Source: Methylocapsa sp.
GTDB lineage: Bacteria; Pseudomonadota; Alphaproteobacteria; Rhizobiales; Beijerinckiaceae
Direction: 5' to 3'
DNA length: 11,830 nucleotides
NCBI GenBank assembly: GCA_017353815.1
Contig: JAFMSB010000022.1
Location: 1-11,830 of the forward strand
In this document: positions 1 to 7,477 of the stretch, piece by piece
How positions within the stretch are numbered: position 1 is the first letter of the stretch
How the letters are laid out: each line of letters begins with the position of its first letter
Notes under the pieces: model-generated
Databases searched by the model: none
What the model saw: only the letters and a program-made list of their open reading frames with translations
What the model was told of the DNA's origin: nothing
Translations under genes and position numbers: made by a program

Positions 1-514
1 ATACAGGGAAGCGTGAGCCGCTGAGGATCAGACCGGCGCAATAGGAAATAATCGAAGCAATGGCAAGCACGCGTAGCGGCATGGCAAGCCTCGGCATAAC
101 GAGGAAGAGATAAGTACACAAGATTTGGATCGTGCTACCAAGTCGCTGGATGAGGTCAAACATTGGATTGCGCGCGTCAATTCCAAGGGATAGATCATCC
201 ACACGGTAGGTAAGTCCGCCAGAAAGCAGGAAGGCAGCGGTCCAGCAAATAATGAACAGGCTGACCCCATCGATAGGACATTCAGTTGGGCTGCTGCGGT
301 TCAGCTGGTATGTAACCGCTGAATTCGCACGAAACTGCGCCGCGACAAAGTATGGCATGGCCGAGAGTGCATTCAACATAAGGAGATTGCTCGAGATCTC
401 GCCGCCTTCAAAAACGGCCTGATCGTAACCGAGCACCACGGTCAGTATCGGCACCACGACAAATATCAGCAGCGACATCCATCCCGCTGCGTACATGCAG
501 ATCCGCGCTTCCAT
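1..514 (-). CDS. Multi-pass membrane protein, probable polysaccharide (O-antigen-type) polymerase, partial
   Basis: An open frame starts at ATG 514 and runs off the left edge, so only the first 171 residues are visible. The translation is strongly hydrophobic, with likely membrane segments at about residues 12-30, 43-61, 85-104, 126-144 and 148-168. A short polar stretch ending in GSR follows the fifth, as is common in Wzy/WaaL-type polymerases and ligases. A GGTGA ribosome binding site lies 8 bases before the ATG. The gene starts 24 bases after the stop of the flippase-like gene on the same strand, so co-transcription with it and the upstream sugar transferase is likely. Wzy proteins are poorly conserved in sequence, so the assignment rests on topology and on the flippase and initiating transferase next door. 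It could also be another membrane protein of the locus, such as an acyltransferase. That it is coding is fairly sure; the function is a moderate-confidence inference. Confidence 0.6.
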   Translation of the reverse strand, partial: MEARICMYAAGWMSLLIFVVVPILTVVLGYDQAVFEGGEISSNLLMLNALSAMPYFVAAQFRANSAVTYQLNRSSPTECPIDGVSLFIICWTAAFLLSGGLTYRVDDLSLGIDARNPMFDLIQRLGSTIQILCTYLFLVMPRLAMPLRVLAIASIISYCAGLILSGSRFPV

Positions 515-548
515 TTATATGTCACCGAAAGCCATATGTCACCAAAAG
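515..548 (-). repeat. 17-bp tandem duplication over the ribosome binding site of the polymerase-like gene
   Basis: Read on the minus strand, CTTTTGGTGACATATGG is followed directly by CTTTCGGTGACATATAA, two 17-base units differing at three positions. Each carries a GGTGA Shine-Dalgarno core. The second unit abuts the ATG at 514. The first unit contains the stop codon of the flippase-like frame and its own ATG (535-533), which opens a six-codon frame (MAFGDI) whose TAA directly precedes the real start. The duplication is seen directly; any effect on translation is inferred. Confidence 0.7.
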
Positions 549-1510
549 CGCCTGCTGATACCGATAGTCAATGGTGTGACAGCGGCCCAAAAGGGATAAC
601 CGGCTAAGTGTAAACCAAGCACGGCGGCGCCAGCCAGAACGTAAACGGGAATTGGCAGAGCCGCGAGCGCAATTGCTGCCTTGCGAAGACGTTGGGCGGG
701 CAAAAATTCGAGAAACGCAAAGCCTAATGTAAGCGGATGAAGCGCCGCGGCGATGGCGATCGATGCAAGGATCAACGACTGCCCCGGAGGAGGAATCGCT
801 GGCAGGATCATAGCGTGCCATTGAGTCCACCTGTTAGCTTGCCATATCATTAAGGAGCCTGCGAGAAAAAGAGCTGATATAATTGCGCGTTGCGCTGGCC
901 GCAGTCGTCTTTGAAATGCTTTCAGCTCTTGGGACGGGAAGAGCTGCCGCGCCGCACTTGCTCCGGCGTTCAGATACCCTGAAGAGGCATACATGTATTT
1001 TACGGTATCAGGATCCAGAACATGTAGTGCGTCCGTGCCGATCAGCGAGACCGATATCAACAACTGCTCATAATACACGCGCGCGGCACGCAAAAATCCA
1101 TCCAAGGTCACAAGCTTACCGACATAACGGATTGCGCGCATTAGATGTGTCACGAATGTCCGGGGCCCCAGGAGCGGACGCCTGAAGCACAGAGCAACCG
1201 TAACCGCACCGGACACGTTCGCGAAAAGTATGCCAATGAAAGACTGACTCAGGAACCAGACCAACACGACCACCGCCACAAGGCGGCTGGCGGCACCGGC
1301 CAGCTGAATAAGCCAGAATCGAGTCTGGTTAGTGATCGACTCACAACTGCTGGCCGGGAAGGTGGTCAATTGCAAAATCAAGGCAAGCATTCCGAGCGCA
1401 AAATAACTTACGAAAATTCGAATATCTGAGCTGCCGAAACCAAACGGTATAAGTGCAGCCGAAATGAGAAAGACTGTCCCAGCAATGGTGGCAGCCAACT
1501 CACTGCGCAA
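539..1510 (-). CDS. Polysaccharide flippase-like (MOP/Wzx family) membrane protein, lacking its N-terminal part
   Basis: The frame encodes up to 323 residues with about eight or nine hydrophobic segments (for example near residues 9-27, 31-52, 67-88, 93-111, 215-230, 245-268, 281-300). In the middle is a polar stretch containing ARVYYEQLLIS and, later, RQLFPSQ, reminiscent of the YY..D..LI and FP signatures of MOP-superfamily flippases, which move lipid-linked oligosaccharide units across the inner membrane. Wzx proteins usually have 12-14 helices and 400-500 residues, so the first two or three helices are missing. The only in-frame start is TTG at 1510; an in-frame TAG lies eight codons further upstream (1534-1532). 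The missing piece appears to be encoded just upstream in other frames (see the pseudogene entry). The gene may therefore be inactive, or the assembly may contain errors. The family call rests on topology and gene context. Confidence 0.5.
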   Translation of the reverse strand: MRSELAATIAGTVFLISAALIPFGFGSSDIRIFVSYFALGMLALILQLTTFPASSCESITNQTRFWLIQLAGAASRLVAVVVLVWFLSQSFIGILFANVSGAVTVALCFRRPLLGPRTFVTHLMRAIRYVGKLVTLDGFLRAARVYYEQLLISVSLIGTDALHVLDPDTVKYMYASSGYLNAGASAARQLFPSQELKAFQRRLRPAQRAIISALFLAGSLMIWQANRWTQWHAMILPAIPPPGQSLILASIAIAAALHPLTLGFAFLEFLPAQRLRKAAIALAALPIPVYVLAGAAVLGLHLAGYPFWAAVTPLTIGISRRFW

Positions 1511-1795
1511 GTGGCGCCGCGATATCCGTGGCTATTGATATCAGCGTATACGGCAAAGAAATGACTAACAAAAAGCCGCCTATCGAAAAGAAGTGCCCCG
1601 CACTAGGTCAACTCAACCCACTGAATTGACCGGAAGCCATGGTTTTAAGCGCCAGATCATCCTAGCCCCCCAGCACGAGCAAGCCTTTCTAAGCAAAAGC
1701 TCTGCGCCCGCCACGTTGAGCGGCCGGAAAACCTCGTTCCCCGAGTCACGACGTGGTGGGGCGGTCTCCACCATTCGCGCCTCGAGAAATCGCAT
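1500..1795 (-). pseudogene. Broken N-terminal part of the flippase-like gene
   Basis: An ATG at 1795 overlaps the stop of the sugar transferase (TGATG), as in a coupled operon gene, and the frame runs about 40 codons to LLLRKACSCWGARMI, similar to the start of many flippases. Shifting frame there gives RKGLLVLGG, then an in-frame TAG (1664-1662), a further stretch, an in-frame TGA (1610-1608), then PSAGHFFSIGGFLLVISLP. This resembles the LLGP..yG.F pattern and second helix of Wzx proteins. That frame ends at TGA 1502-1500, and the long flippase-like frame takes over. At least two frameshifts and two stops therefore separate the expected start from the intact remainder. The stops and frames are visible; that they belong to one ancestral gene is inference. 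Confidence 0.5.
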
Positions 1796-3252
1796 CACGC
1801 AACTGCTCTCCCTTCGATGCGAGCAAGCCGGATGGCGTCCTTGTCGACTTTCTCTCCAAAGATTATCATCCGCACAGTGAGAGCAAGTATCTTGAGATCG
1901 AGAAAGATTGATGCGTTGCGGACGTACCAAACATCAAGCGCAACTTTGTCGGCGAATGAAATATCGCGGCCACCTTTGACCTGTGCCCAACCGGTAAGGC
2001 CAGGTCTGACAAGAAGCCGGGCGGCACAGGAGGCTGGCTGATCGACAGGCAATAAGGGCCGCGGGCCGATGAACGACATTTCACCAAAAACAATGTTGAA
2101 GAGCTGTGGGAGCTCATCAAGGCGCGTGCGCCGCATGAAATGGCCAATCGAAGAGGTGCGCTCATCTTCTGATACCGCCTGGCCATCCATAGTATACGCC
2201 GGAGCCATAGTGCGGAATTTGTAGAGGTTGAACTTCCGGCCATTTAAGCCCGGGCGCCGCTGCCAAAAGGTTAATGGCGTTCCAACGCTAATCACTGTTA
2301 AAAAAGCAACAATCGCGAAAAGGGGCATGAAAACGATTAGCACTCCTAAAGCCACCACTGGCTCCAATACGGCTTTGACGCGCAAGTAGGGCCGCCGCGT
2401 CAGGGCCGCCAGACCTTCGGCGCCGCGAGAAGACTCTGGGATGCCATTTGTGCCGGCGCCGGAGGACAAAACTTTACCGATGCCGGGCGGTCCTGCCCCG
2501 ATTCGGTCTGCCAGAAATTCGACCTCGACTTTCTTTGACTTTTTAATTTCCTGCAAGGCAATTCGTGCCCGCAGAGACAGCCCTTGGAATGGTGTAGTCA
2601 CTACGATACGGCCGACGGCTACGCCGTGAGTCTCGAGGTTATACAAGGCTCCCGCAGTCTGTTCCTGCGTGCCAATAATTGGGTATCCGTGGACCGAGCG
2701 TCCGATTAGCCGATCGCTATCGCCAAGAAGACCCCCGATTCGTATCGGGTGCGGATAGAAGTGTGCCAGGAATCGTAAACAAAGGTCCGTCATTTCCCCA
2801 AGGCCGACGATGATTATTGTTTCGCTGTCAGCCGCTGTGGCAGCGGCTTTCCTTTGAGCCGATTGCGCGCGTGCGGCAGACGACAAACGCACCAGGATAC
2901 GAGAGCCGACAAGGAAAAACAGTACCATCAGAGCTTGCAGTATGAGGAGGGCGAAGCCACTTCCTTGATACCGGCCGAACAAAATTCTAAGCGCCTCAGC
3001 ACTGACAACAATTCCACCCGTCGCGGCGGTAACTCTTAGACAATCTTTCAGTCCTGTATACCGCCAGATCGAGCGATAGGTTTGCAGTGAAGGAAGTACG
3101 ACGCTTGCCGCGACAAGCGTGAAAAAGAGATGAGGCGTCCAATTGGCTATGCTTGCGGCCGACGTCACACCATTGTTAACTAGCATAAGCGATATAGCTG
3201 TGGCGCACCCTATCAAAGAGAGTTCAGCCAATAGCAGAAGCACCTGACACAT
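1795..3252 (-). CDS. Undecaprenyl-phosphate sugar-phosphate transferase (WbaP/ExoY-type initiating enzyme)
   Basis: This 485-residue protein should start the polysaccharide unit by moving a sugar-1-phosphate from a nucleotide sugar to undecaprenyl phosphate in the inner membrane. The N-terminal region has about four hydrophobic segments (residues 3-25, 41-57, 76-92, 100-120) with a SIWRYTGLKD stretch typical of this family. A soluble nucleotide-binding-like domain follows (VGLGEM near 149-154, then GGLLGDSDRLIGRSVHGYPI). A membrane hairpin at 293-323 leads into the catalytic domain (PF02397), with YKFRTM (344-349), RLDELPQLFN (377-386), GEMSFIGPRP (390-399), RPGLTGWAQV (416-425) and the late D..WY motif (440-443). 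The length suits a full family member. ATG 3252 is preferred over GTG 3261 because GGGGTGAG sits a few bases before it. Its stop overlaps the ATG of the flippase remnant, implying an operon. The sugar transferred cannot be read from sequence. Confidence 0.93.
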   Translation of the reverse strand: MCQVLLLLAELSLIGCATAISLMLVNNGVTSAASIANWTPHLFFTLVAASVVLPSLQTYRSIWRYTGLKDCLRVTAATGGIVVSAEALRILFGRYQGSGFALLILQALMVLFFLVGSRILVRLSSAARAQSAQRKAAATAADSETIIIVGLGEMTDLCLRFLAHFYPHPIRIGGLLGDSDRLIGRSVHGYPIIGTQEQTAGALYNLETHGVAVGRIVVTTPFQGLSLRARIALQEIKKSKKVEVEFLADRIGAGPPGIGKVLSSGAGTNGIPESSRGAEGLAALTRRPYLRVKAVLEPVVALGVLIVFMPLFAIVAFLTVISVGTPLTFWQRRPGLNGRKFNLYKFRTMAPAYTMDGQAVSEDERTSSIGHFMRRTRLDELPQLFNIVFGEMSFIGPRPLLPVDQPASCAARLLVRPGLTGWAQVKGGRDISFADKVALDVWYVRNASIFLDLKILALTVRMIIFGEKVDKDAIRLARIEGRAVA

Positions 3253-4146
3253 CGAGCTCACCCCCCTTCGAATTTACGAAGTCTTTATCTGAAGAAGAGC
3301 CGAATAGCGTGAATGCAGTCCCGTTTGGCTGCAGGAGACTAACAGGATCGATCATTTTCAAAAGCGGCCGGTTGCTTTCCAGCGGCAGTTACCTTCCTCT
3401 TGCTTCCAACATTCATCATTCAGGTGCTAATTGAAACCTGAAACAAGTCAATTCGTTATTTATGTCCCTTGCTATCAATCGGGGGACATTAAAACTTATT
3501 TGTCAATCCAAGCCTCGTCAGCCAGCTCCGCAAATCGAGAATATGGTCGCAAGGTTCGTGGGTTGCCGGCCTATCGCCCGCAACCTCTTCATCCGCAGGA
3601 GTGGGCTTGCCGTCGTTGTGGTTTTTCCTGGTTTTCGCTACCCTCGCCAGCGCTGGGCCAATGCCGGATCGGATTATGATCGACGTGCCAATCCAAAGGC
3701 CCATCGCACGGGAGCGAGCCTGCTAGAGGAGGGCGCTGTAGCCGCCGCATTGGGCGTCCACGTTAGGGGGTTGAACTGCCGCGCGGGGATGGCGACGGGA
3801 AGCCCGTTGTTCTGCTGCTCAGCGAGGGGCAGATAAGCCATCACAGAAGCACGCGGTTGATCTTTAACGCCTTATCGCCGGCCACCGTGCTCCCACCCGG
3901 ATAGCAATTTGGTTCTGGGATACTCTCGCCAAAAAAGCTGCCCGCCTTGCATTCACTCGGCCGAAAGCCGGATGACGCCGCCGCCTTGGGACAAGGCGCT
4001 CTGCGAGCAGCGCCTCAAGCTCGGAGTATGTTCTCGCACCCAAAGGCAGAGTTTAATGATCCTTTTGATTCGCCTCGAGGGCGCTCGTGAGTGATGTGCT
4101 CATTTGGCCAACAACAATCGATCAAATGTGCAACTTTCGAAAGAAG

Positions 4147-4160
4147 AATGCCGCGGCATT
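4147..4160. repeat. Perfect 14-bp palindrome
   Basis: AATGCCGCGGCATT is a perfect palindrome without a spacer, followed on the plus strand by a short T run (TTTT including its last bases). It lies about 240 bases before the copolymerase/kinase start. It could bind a dimeric regulator or form a short hairpin. Only the symmetry is certain. Confidence 0.4.
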
Positions 4161-4300
4161 TTTCCGAACCAAAGGCGGGCTTGTAGACGAGCCGGCTATT
4201 TGATATGCGTTCAATCACCAACTCGAACCGTTTAGCTGGTGGCTCAGGCCGCCACGGGCTTTCCAATGCGCTCGATCACGCAAGCAGCAGAAAGTTCAGG

Positions 4301-4314
4301 TTCAAATGTTTGAA
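4301..4314 (+). promoter_or_regulatory. Operator-like inverted repeat upstream of the copolymerase/kinase gene
   Basis: TTCAAATGTTTGAA is a perfect inverted repeat with 6-base arms around TG, about 87 bases before ATG 4401. A TACTAT sequence at 4325-4330 could be a -10 element with the left arm (TTCAAA) as a weak -35 at 18-base spacing, which would put the repeat where a repressor could block RNA polymerase. A second, shorter inverted pair (ACCGG 4334-4338, CCGGT 4346-4350) follows. The symmetry is seen; the regulatory role is inferred. Confidence 0.35.
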
Positions 4315-4400
4315 TTTGGGTTTCTACTATTTTACCGGTATCCTGCCGGTTACGATTGCATGGGTTTTATGAGGGTAATTCTAAGTTAGAAACAGCGCTC

Positions 4401-6785
4401 ATGCTGCAAAAAATCCCGGCTTCGCCACGGTCCCGCCGCGAGAGCTCTTTGGGCACGCCTGAGCACGGGGCCGTCGGGGTGAATCTTGGCCAAAGTTTCA
4501 GATCAATCGCCGCGATCGTCCATCGGCAACTTCCTATATTCGTCCTTGTCCCTTTTATGTTGGCGTTGGGCTTACTATACATAGCGACAACGCCGCCGGC
4601 CTACACTGCTGTTGCCAAAATACTTATTGACACGCATAAGTTGCCAACGTTTCAGCAACAGCAAGAACCAACTGATCAGCCAATCGACAATATTGCCGTC
4701 GCAACCCAGGTAGAGGTATTGACGTCCGAGAATGTAAGCCTTGCCGTCATCAAAGATCTTGAGCTGACAAAGGATCCTGAGTTTACCGGACCCGGCACGG
4801 GGTTGATTGGCGCGATCCGCCATCTCATCTCCAGCGCCTTTGAATCAGACACCACGCAATCAGAGACTAAGCTCCAGCGCCGGGCCCTAGCAGCATTTGA
4901 GGCCCGCCGCAAAATCAGCCGAGTGCCGCAGACCTATGCAGTGAATATTTCGTTTTGGTCGGTCGATCCCGGCAAAGCCTCGAGGATTGCCAACGCCATT
5001 GGCGAAGCCTATGTCAACGACCAATTAGAAGCCCGGTATGAAAGCACGCGGCGGGCGAGCGCGTGGCTGCGGGATCGGATTAATAACCTGCGCGCTGAGG
5101 CATCGGCAGATTCCTGGGCGGTGGTCGAATTCAAGCAAAAAAACAATATCGTGGAAAGCGGTGGGAAGTTGATGAACGAGCAGCAGATGGGTGAGCTCAA
5201 TAGCCAGCTCACCCTAGCCCGTGCTGCCACCGCAGAGGCGAAAGCCCGCCTCGAACGCATCAAGGAAGTCATGTCAAAGGACATTCCGGATGATTCTGTC
5301 GCGGATGCCTTAAACAACCAGGTCGTAATAAAGCTTCGCCAGCAATATCTGGAACTTGTCGGACGCGAATCGATTTGGTCGAAACAATACGGTCCCAATC
5401 ACCTGGCTACGATCGGATTGCGCAATCAGATTGCAGAGCTTCGCCGCAACATCGCCGACGAAATGCAAAAAATCGCCGATAGCTATCAGAGCGATTACGA
5501 AATTGCCCTGGCCCGTGAGAAGAGTATCGTCAATAGTCTCAAAACATCTGTCGCACAGTCCAACATTACGAACCAAGCGCAAGTGCAGCTGCGCGAACTC
5601 GAGAGCAAGGCTCAGACCTCTCAAAGTACCTATGATAATTTCCTGCAGCGTTACACGGAAGCGGTTCAGCAGCAGTCGTTTCCGGTCTCCGAAGCGCGCC
5701 TGATCACCCCGGCGACTCCTCCACAGAGCAGGAGCCATCCGAACCGGTCAATCATACTCGCGGCATCGGCTGCCATTGGTATCATGATCGCGTTTGGCGC
5801 CGCGGTGTTGCGCGAAGCTGCCAGCCGGGTGTTCTGGACAGGAGCCCAAGTCAAGGATGTCCTGCATGTTAGTTGCCTTGCAATGCTGCCCTTACTGAAG
5901 CCCGCTGGCGCTATCGCTGATGGCAATCAAGACTACGGCGGAGCCCTTACTACCGAGACACGACACATCAGACAATTCGGCAATCTGCTGACTTACGCTG
6001 TGGCGGAACCGCTTTCACTGTTCACGGAGTCGCTCAGATCGCTAAAAGTCGCGGCGGATCTTAGCGGCACAGCCCGGCCGAACAAGGTTATTGGATTCAC
6101 CTCAACTTTGCCAGAGGAGGGCAAGTCGACCATTGCAGCCAATTTCGCCGGAATGATTGCACATGCCGGATCGCGGGTAGTCCTTATCGATGCTGATTTG
6201 CGCAATTCGAGCCTTTCGCGGAGTTTTTCTCCGTATGCCTCCGCTGGGCTGGCCGAGGTCACTTTGGGCCAGGCAGCGCTTGCTGACGTCCTGTGGACCG
6301 ATCCCCGGAGCGGGCTAAGATTCCTGCCGGCTGCTTTGCCCTCCGGCAAAGTGCTTCATCCAAATGAAATTCTAGCATCGGCGGCCATCAAATCCTTGAT
6401 CAGTAAGCTCCGGGACGCATTCGATTACGTCGTTATCGACCTGCCGCCTCTTACACCGGTCGTGGATACCCGGACAACCACGGGTTTCGTTGCTTCGTAC
6501 GTTTATGTTGTAGAGTGGGGCCTGACCAAAACAGAAGTCGCCAATCACAGTCTTTCCGATGCACCGGAGGTTTATGAGCGCCTACTTGGGGTTGTCCTGA
6601 ACAAAGCAAAAATGTCGGTAGTTCAGCGCTACGAGCCACATCGCAATGCCAAATATTACACAAGATACGTTCGATACGGCAAGGACAGTGAAGACGCGGC
6701 CGCGGCCACCGGCGGTCAAGACGGTTTTATGCTACGTTTGCGCAGATTCCGGAGCAAGTTCCAAAAATTTATGCGTACCGGTTAA
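4401..6785 (+). CDS. ExoP/Wzc-like polysaccharide copolymerase fused to BY-kinase
   Basis: This 794-residue inner-membrane protein should control polysaccharide chain length and export, with autophosphorylation cycling its oligomer state. A Wzz domain begins with a membrane helix at about 44-64, followed by a long periplasmic region rich in helical/coiled-coil sequence (about 70-435). A proline-rich stretch (ATPPQSRSHPNR, 437-448) precedes the second helix (450-471). The cytoplasmic kinase domain has Walker A LPEEGKST (570-577, Lys575), Walker A' VLIDADLR (Asp597, Asp599) and Walker B YVVIDLPP (Asp680). A C-terminal tyrosine cluster follows (Tyr744, 752, 753, 756, 759). Length and fusion match rhizobial ExoP rather than the split CapA/CapB form. 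The start is uncertain: ATG 4401 has a weak ribosome binding site, and a TTG at 4356 would add 15 residues. It is transcribed away from the transferase and flippase arm, so it has its own promoter. Confidence 0.94.
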   Translation: MLQKIPASPRSRRESSLGTPEHGAVGVNLGQSFRSIAAIVHRQLPIFVLVPFMLALGLLYIATTPPAYTAVAKILIDTHKLPTFQQQQEPTDQPIDNIAVATQVEVLTSENVSLAVIKDLELTKDPEFTGPGTGLIGAIRHLISSAFESDTTQSETKLQRRALAAFEARRKISRVPQTYAVNISFWSVDPGKASRIANAIGEAYVNDQLEARYESTRRASAWLRDRINNLRAEASADSWAVVEFKQKNNIVESGGKLMNEQQMGELNSQLTLARAATAEAKARLERIKEVMSKDIPDDSVADALNNQVVIKLRQQYLELVGRESIWSKQYGPNHLATIGLRNQIAELRRNIADEMQKIADSYQSDYEIALAREKSIVNSLKTSVAQSNITNQAQVQLRELESKAQTSQSTYDNFLQRYTEAVQQQSFPVSEARLITPATPPQSRSHPNRSIILAASAAIGIMIAFGAAVLREAASRVFWTGAQVKDVLHVSCLAMLPLLKPAGAIADGNQDYGGALTTETRHIRQFGNLLTYAVAEPLSLFTESLRSLKVAADLSGTARPNKVIGFTSTLPEEGKSTIAANFAGMIAHAGSRVVLIDADLRNSSLSRSFSPYASAGLAEVTLGQAALADVLWTDPRSGLRFLPAALPSGKVLHPNEILASAAIKSLISKLRDAFDYVVIDLPPLTPVVDTRTTTGFVASYVYVVEWGLTKTEVANHSLSDAPEVYERLLGVVLNKAKMSVVQRYEPHRNAKYYTRYVRYGKDSEDAAAATGGQDGFMLRLRRFRSKFQKFMRTG

Positions 6786-6895
6786 AATGTCACGTTTGCC
6801 GGCCCTCCACATTTGGAACCTGAGCGGCCAAAGCTCGAGCCTTTTATTTCTGTCGCTGACGCGATCCTCAGTGAGCAAGGCGGCGCCATCGAGGC

Positions 6896-7048
6896 ATGAC
6901 GGACGGTACAGTAGATTTTGTCGGGAGTCCCGTAACACCGCTCGGCCCCGCCATACCGGCCCTAGGATCTGTCCAATACGCCCAAGTTGTTGATGCGCAT
7001 CAGCGCATCTCGAAGGTGCGGCCCGAGCAGCCTGCGCCTCTGGCTTAA
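6896..7048 (+). CDS. Possible 50-residue protein of unknown function
   Basis: ATG 6896 opens a 50-codon frame (begins MTDGTVDFVGSPVTP, ends PEQPAPLA) closed by TAA. GAGG lies just upstream but only two bases from the ATG, close for a ribosome binding site. The ATG overlaps the TGA of the frame continuing from the kinase gene (ATGA), an arrangement typical of translational coupling. No domain or signal peptide is recognised. It may be a real small gene, the tail of a degraded gene, or chance. Confidence 0.25.
   Translation: MTDGTVDFVGSPVTPLGPAIPALGSVQYAQVVDAHQRISKVRPEQPAPLA
6992..7009. repeat. Stem-loop with 7-bp perfect arms
   Basis: GATGCGC and GCGCATC pair perfectly around the loop ATCA. 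No T run follows on either strand, so it is a poor intrinsic terminator by itself. It lies about 210 bases after the kinase stop and inside the 50-codon frame. It may be a transcript-end structure or a chance palindrome. Confidence 0.35.
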
Positions 7049-7066
7049 TCCGAAGTTGCATGTGGG

Positions 7067-7429
7067 TTAAGTTAAGCAAATTTGATTATGGGTTTCGCCT
7101 GAAGCATCCTTTTGTAACTTCCGCTTACCCGGATCTCCGGAGCCAGGAGGTCCGGTGGCGGGTCGGCGTCCGTCCAAATCCCCGGCGTCAGGCACCAGAT
7201 GCTTCGCCATTTCGTTCGCTCCAGCATGCATATTCACGCCAGCGTTGATCTTTGCGCGAGGTGCGGAATAGCTCTGTGCATAGCAAGCTTGACAATAGAG
7301 TGAAAATTGAGCCATCTCGATTGCAGCCCTGAATCGCGGTCTCCCTGCCGGGCTAAGCTCCATAGTGCTAAAAGCTGCTTTCGCCCTAAGGTTATACAAT
7401 GCCCCGGTTGAATTGATATTTTGAGACAC
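7067..7429 (-). CDS. Weak hypothetical ORF of 120 residues
   Basis: GTG 7429 (begins MSQNINSTGALYNLRAKA) opens a frame ending at TAA 7069-7067. Codon use is less G+C-biased at third positions than in neighbouring genes. No Shine-Dalgarno sequence is evident, and no family is recognised. It has two cysteines close together in the middle (YCQACY) and a proline/glycine-rich polar tail. It lies downstream of the glycosyltransferase on the same strand and could be a degraded gene end. Listed only because it is the longest frame in an otherwise empty stretch. Confidence 0.15.
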   Translation of the reverse strand: MSQNINSTGALYNLRAKAAFSTMELSPAGRPRFRAAIEMAQFSLYCQACYAQSYSAPRAKINAGVNMHAGANEMAKHLVPDAGDLDGRRPATGPPGSGDPGKRKLQKDASGETHNQICLT

Positions 7430-7477
7430 GCGTAATTTTGCGGGCCTGCCGCGCCTTGCCTCCGGCCGCGCGCGTCT

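Larger units (their letters stand above)
3253..4400. other. Gene-poor region between the two divergent arms, with ORF remnants
   Basis: About 1.15 kb with no gene I recognise. Frames of 60-125 codons exist on both strands, but none has a convincing start, composition or family signature. On the minus strand, a startless frame from about 4014 ends at a TGA that overlaps the ATG (3841) of a 55-codon frame ending at 3674 (begins MAYLPLAEQQ). On the plus strand, ATG 4028 opens a 20-codon frame starting MFSHPKAEFNDPF. These look like fragments of decayed small genes. The promoters of both the sugar transferase (leftward) and the copolymerase/kinase (rightward) must lie here. No inverted repeats with target duplications marking an insertion sequence were seen. 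Confidence 0.6.
6786..7477. other. Gene-poor region after the copolymerase/kinase gene
   Basis: About 0.7 kb with no recognisable gene. Directly after the TAA of the kinase gene, the same frame stays open for 37 more codons (to TGA 6897-6899) and contains EPERPKLEPFISVADAI, which reads like coding sequence. Its stop overlaps the ATG of a 50-codon frame (listed separately). A stem-loop lies at 6992-7009. A weak minus-strand frame fills 7067-7429. The kinase gene and the glycosyltransferase converge here, so terminators are expected, but no stem followed by a T run was found. Confidence 0.55.

Noticed and set aside
1613..1930. 105-codon minus-strand frame as a separate gene
   Set aside because: Its first half overlaps the end of the sugar transferase out of frame. 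Only the part after ATG 1795 resembles anything, and that part is treated as the broken flippase N-terminus.
2641..2680. Shared TTGTATAACCT word between the sugar transferase and the region near 7390
   Set aside because: An 11-base match is expected several times by chance in a window of this size, and the flanks do not align.
3462..3836. 124-codon plus-strand frame as a real gene
   Set aside because: It has no clear ribosome binding site, an arginine-rich composition typical of random G+C-rich frames and no recognisable domain.
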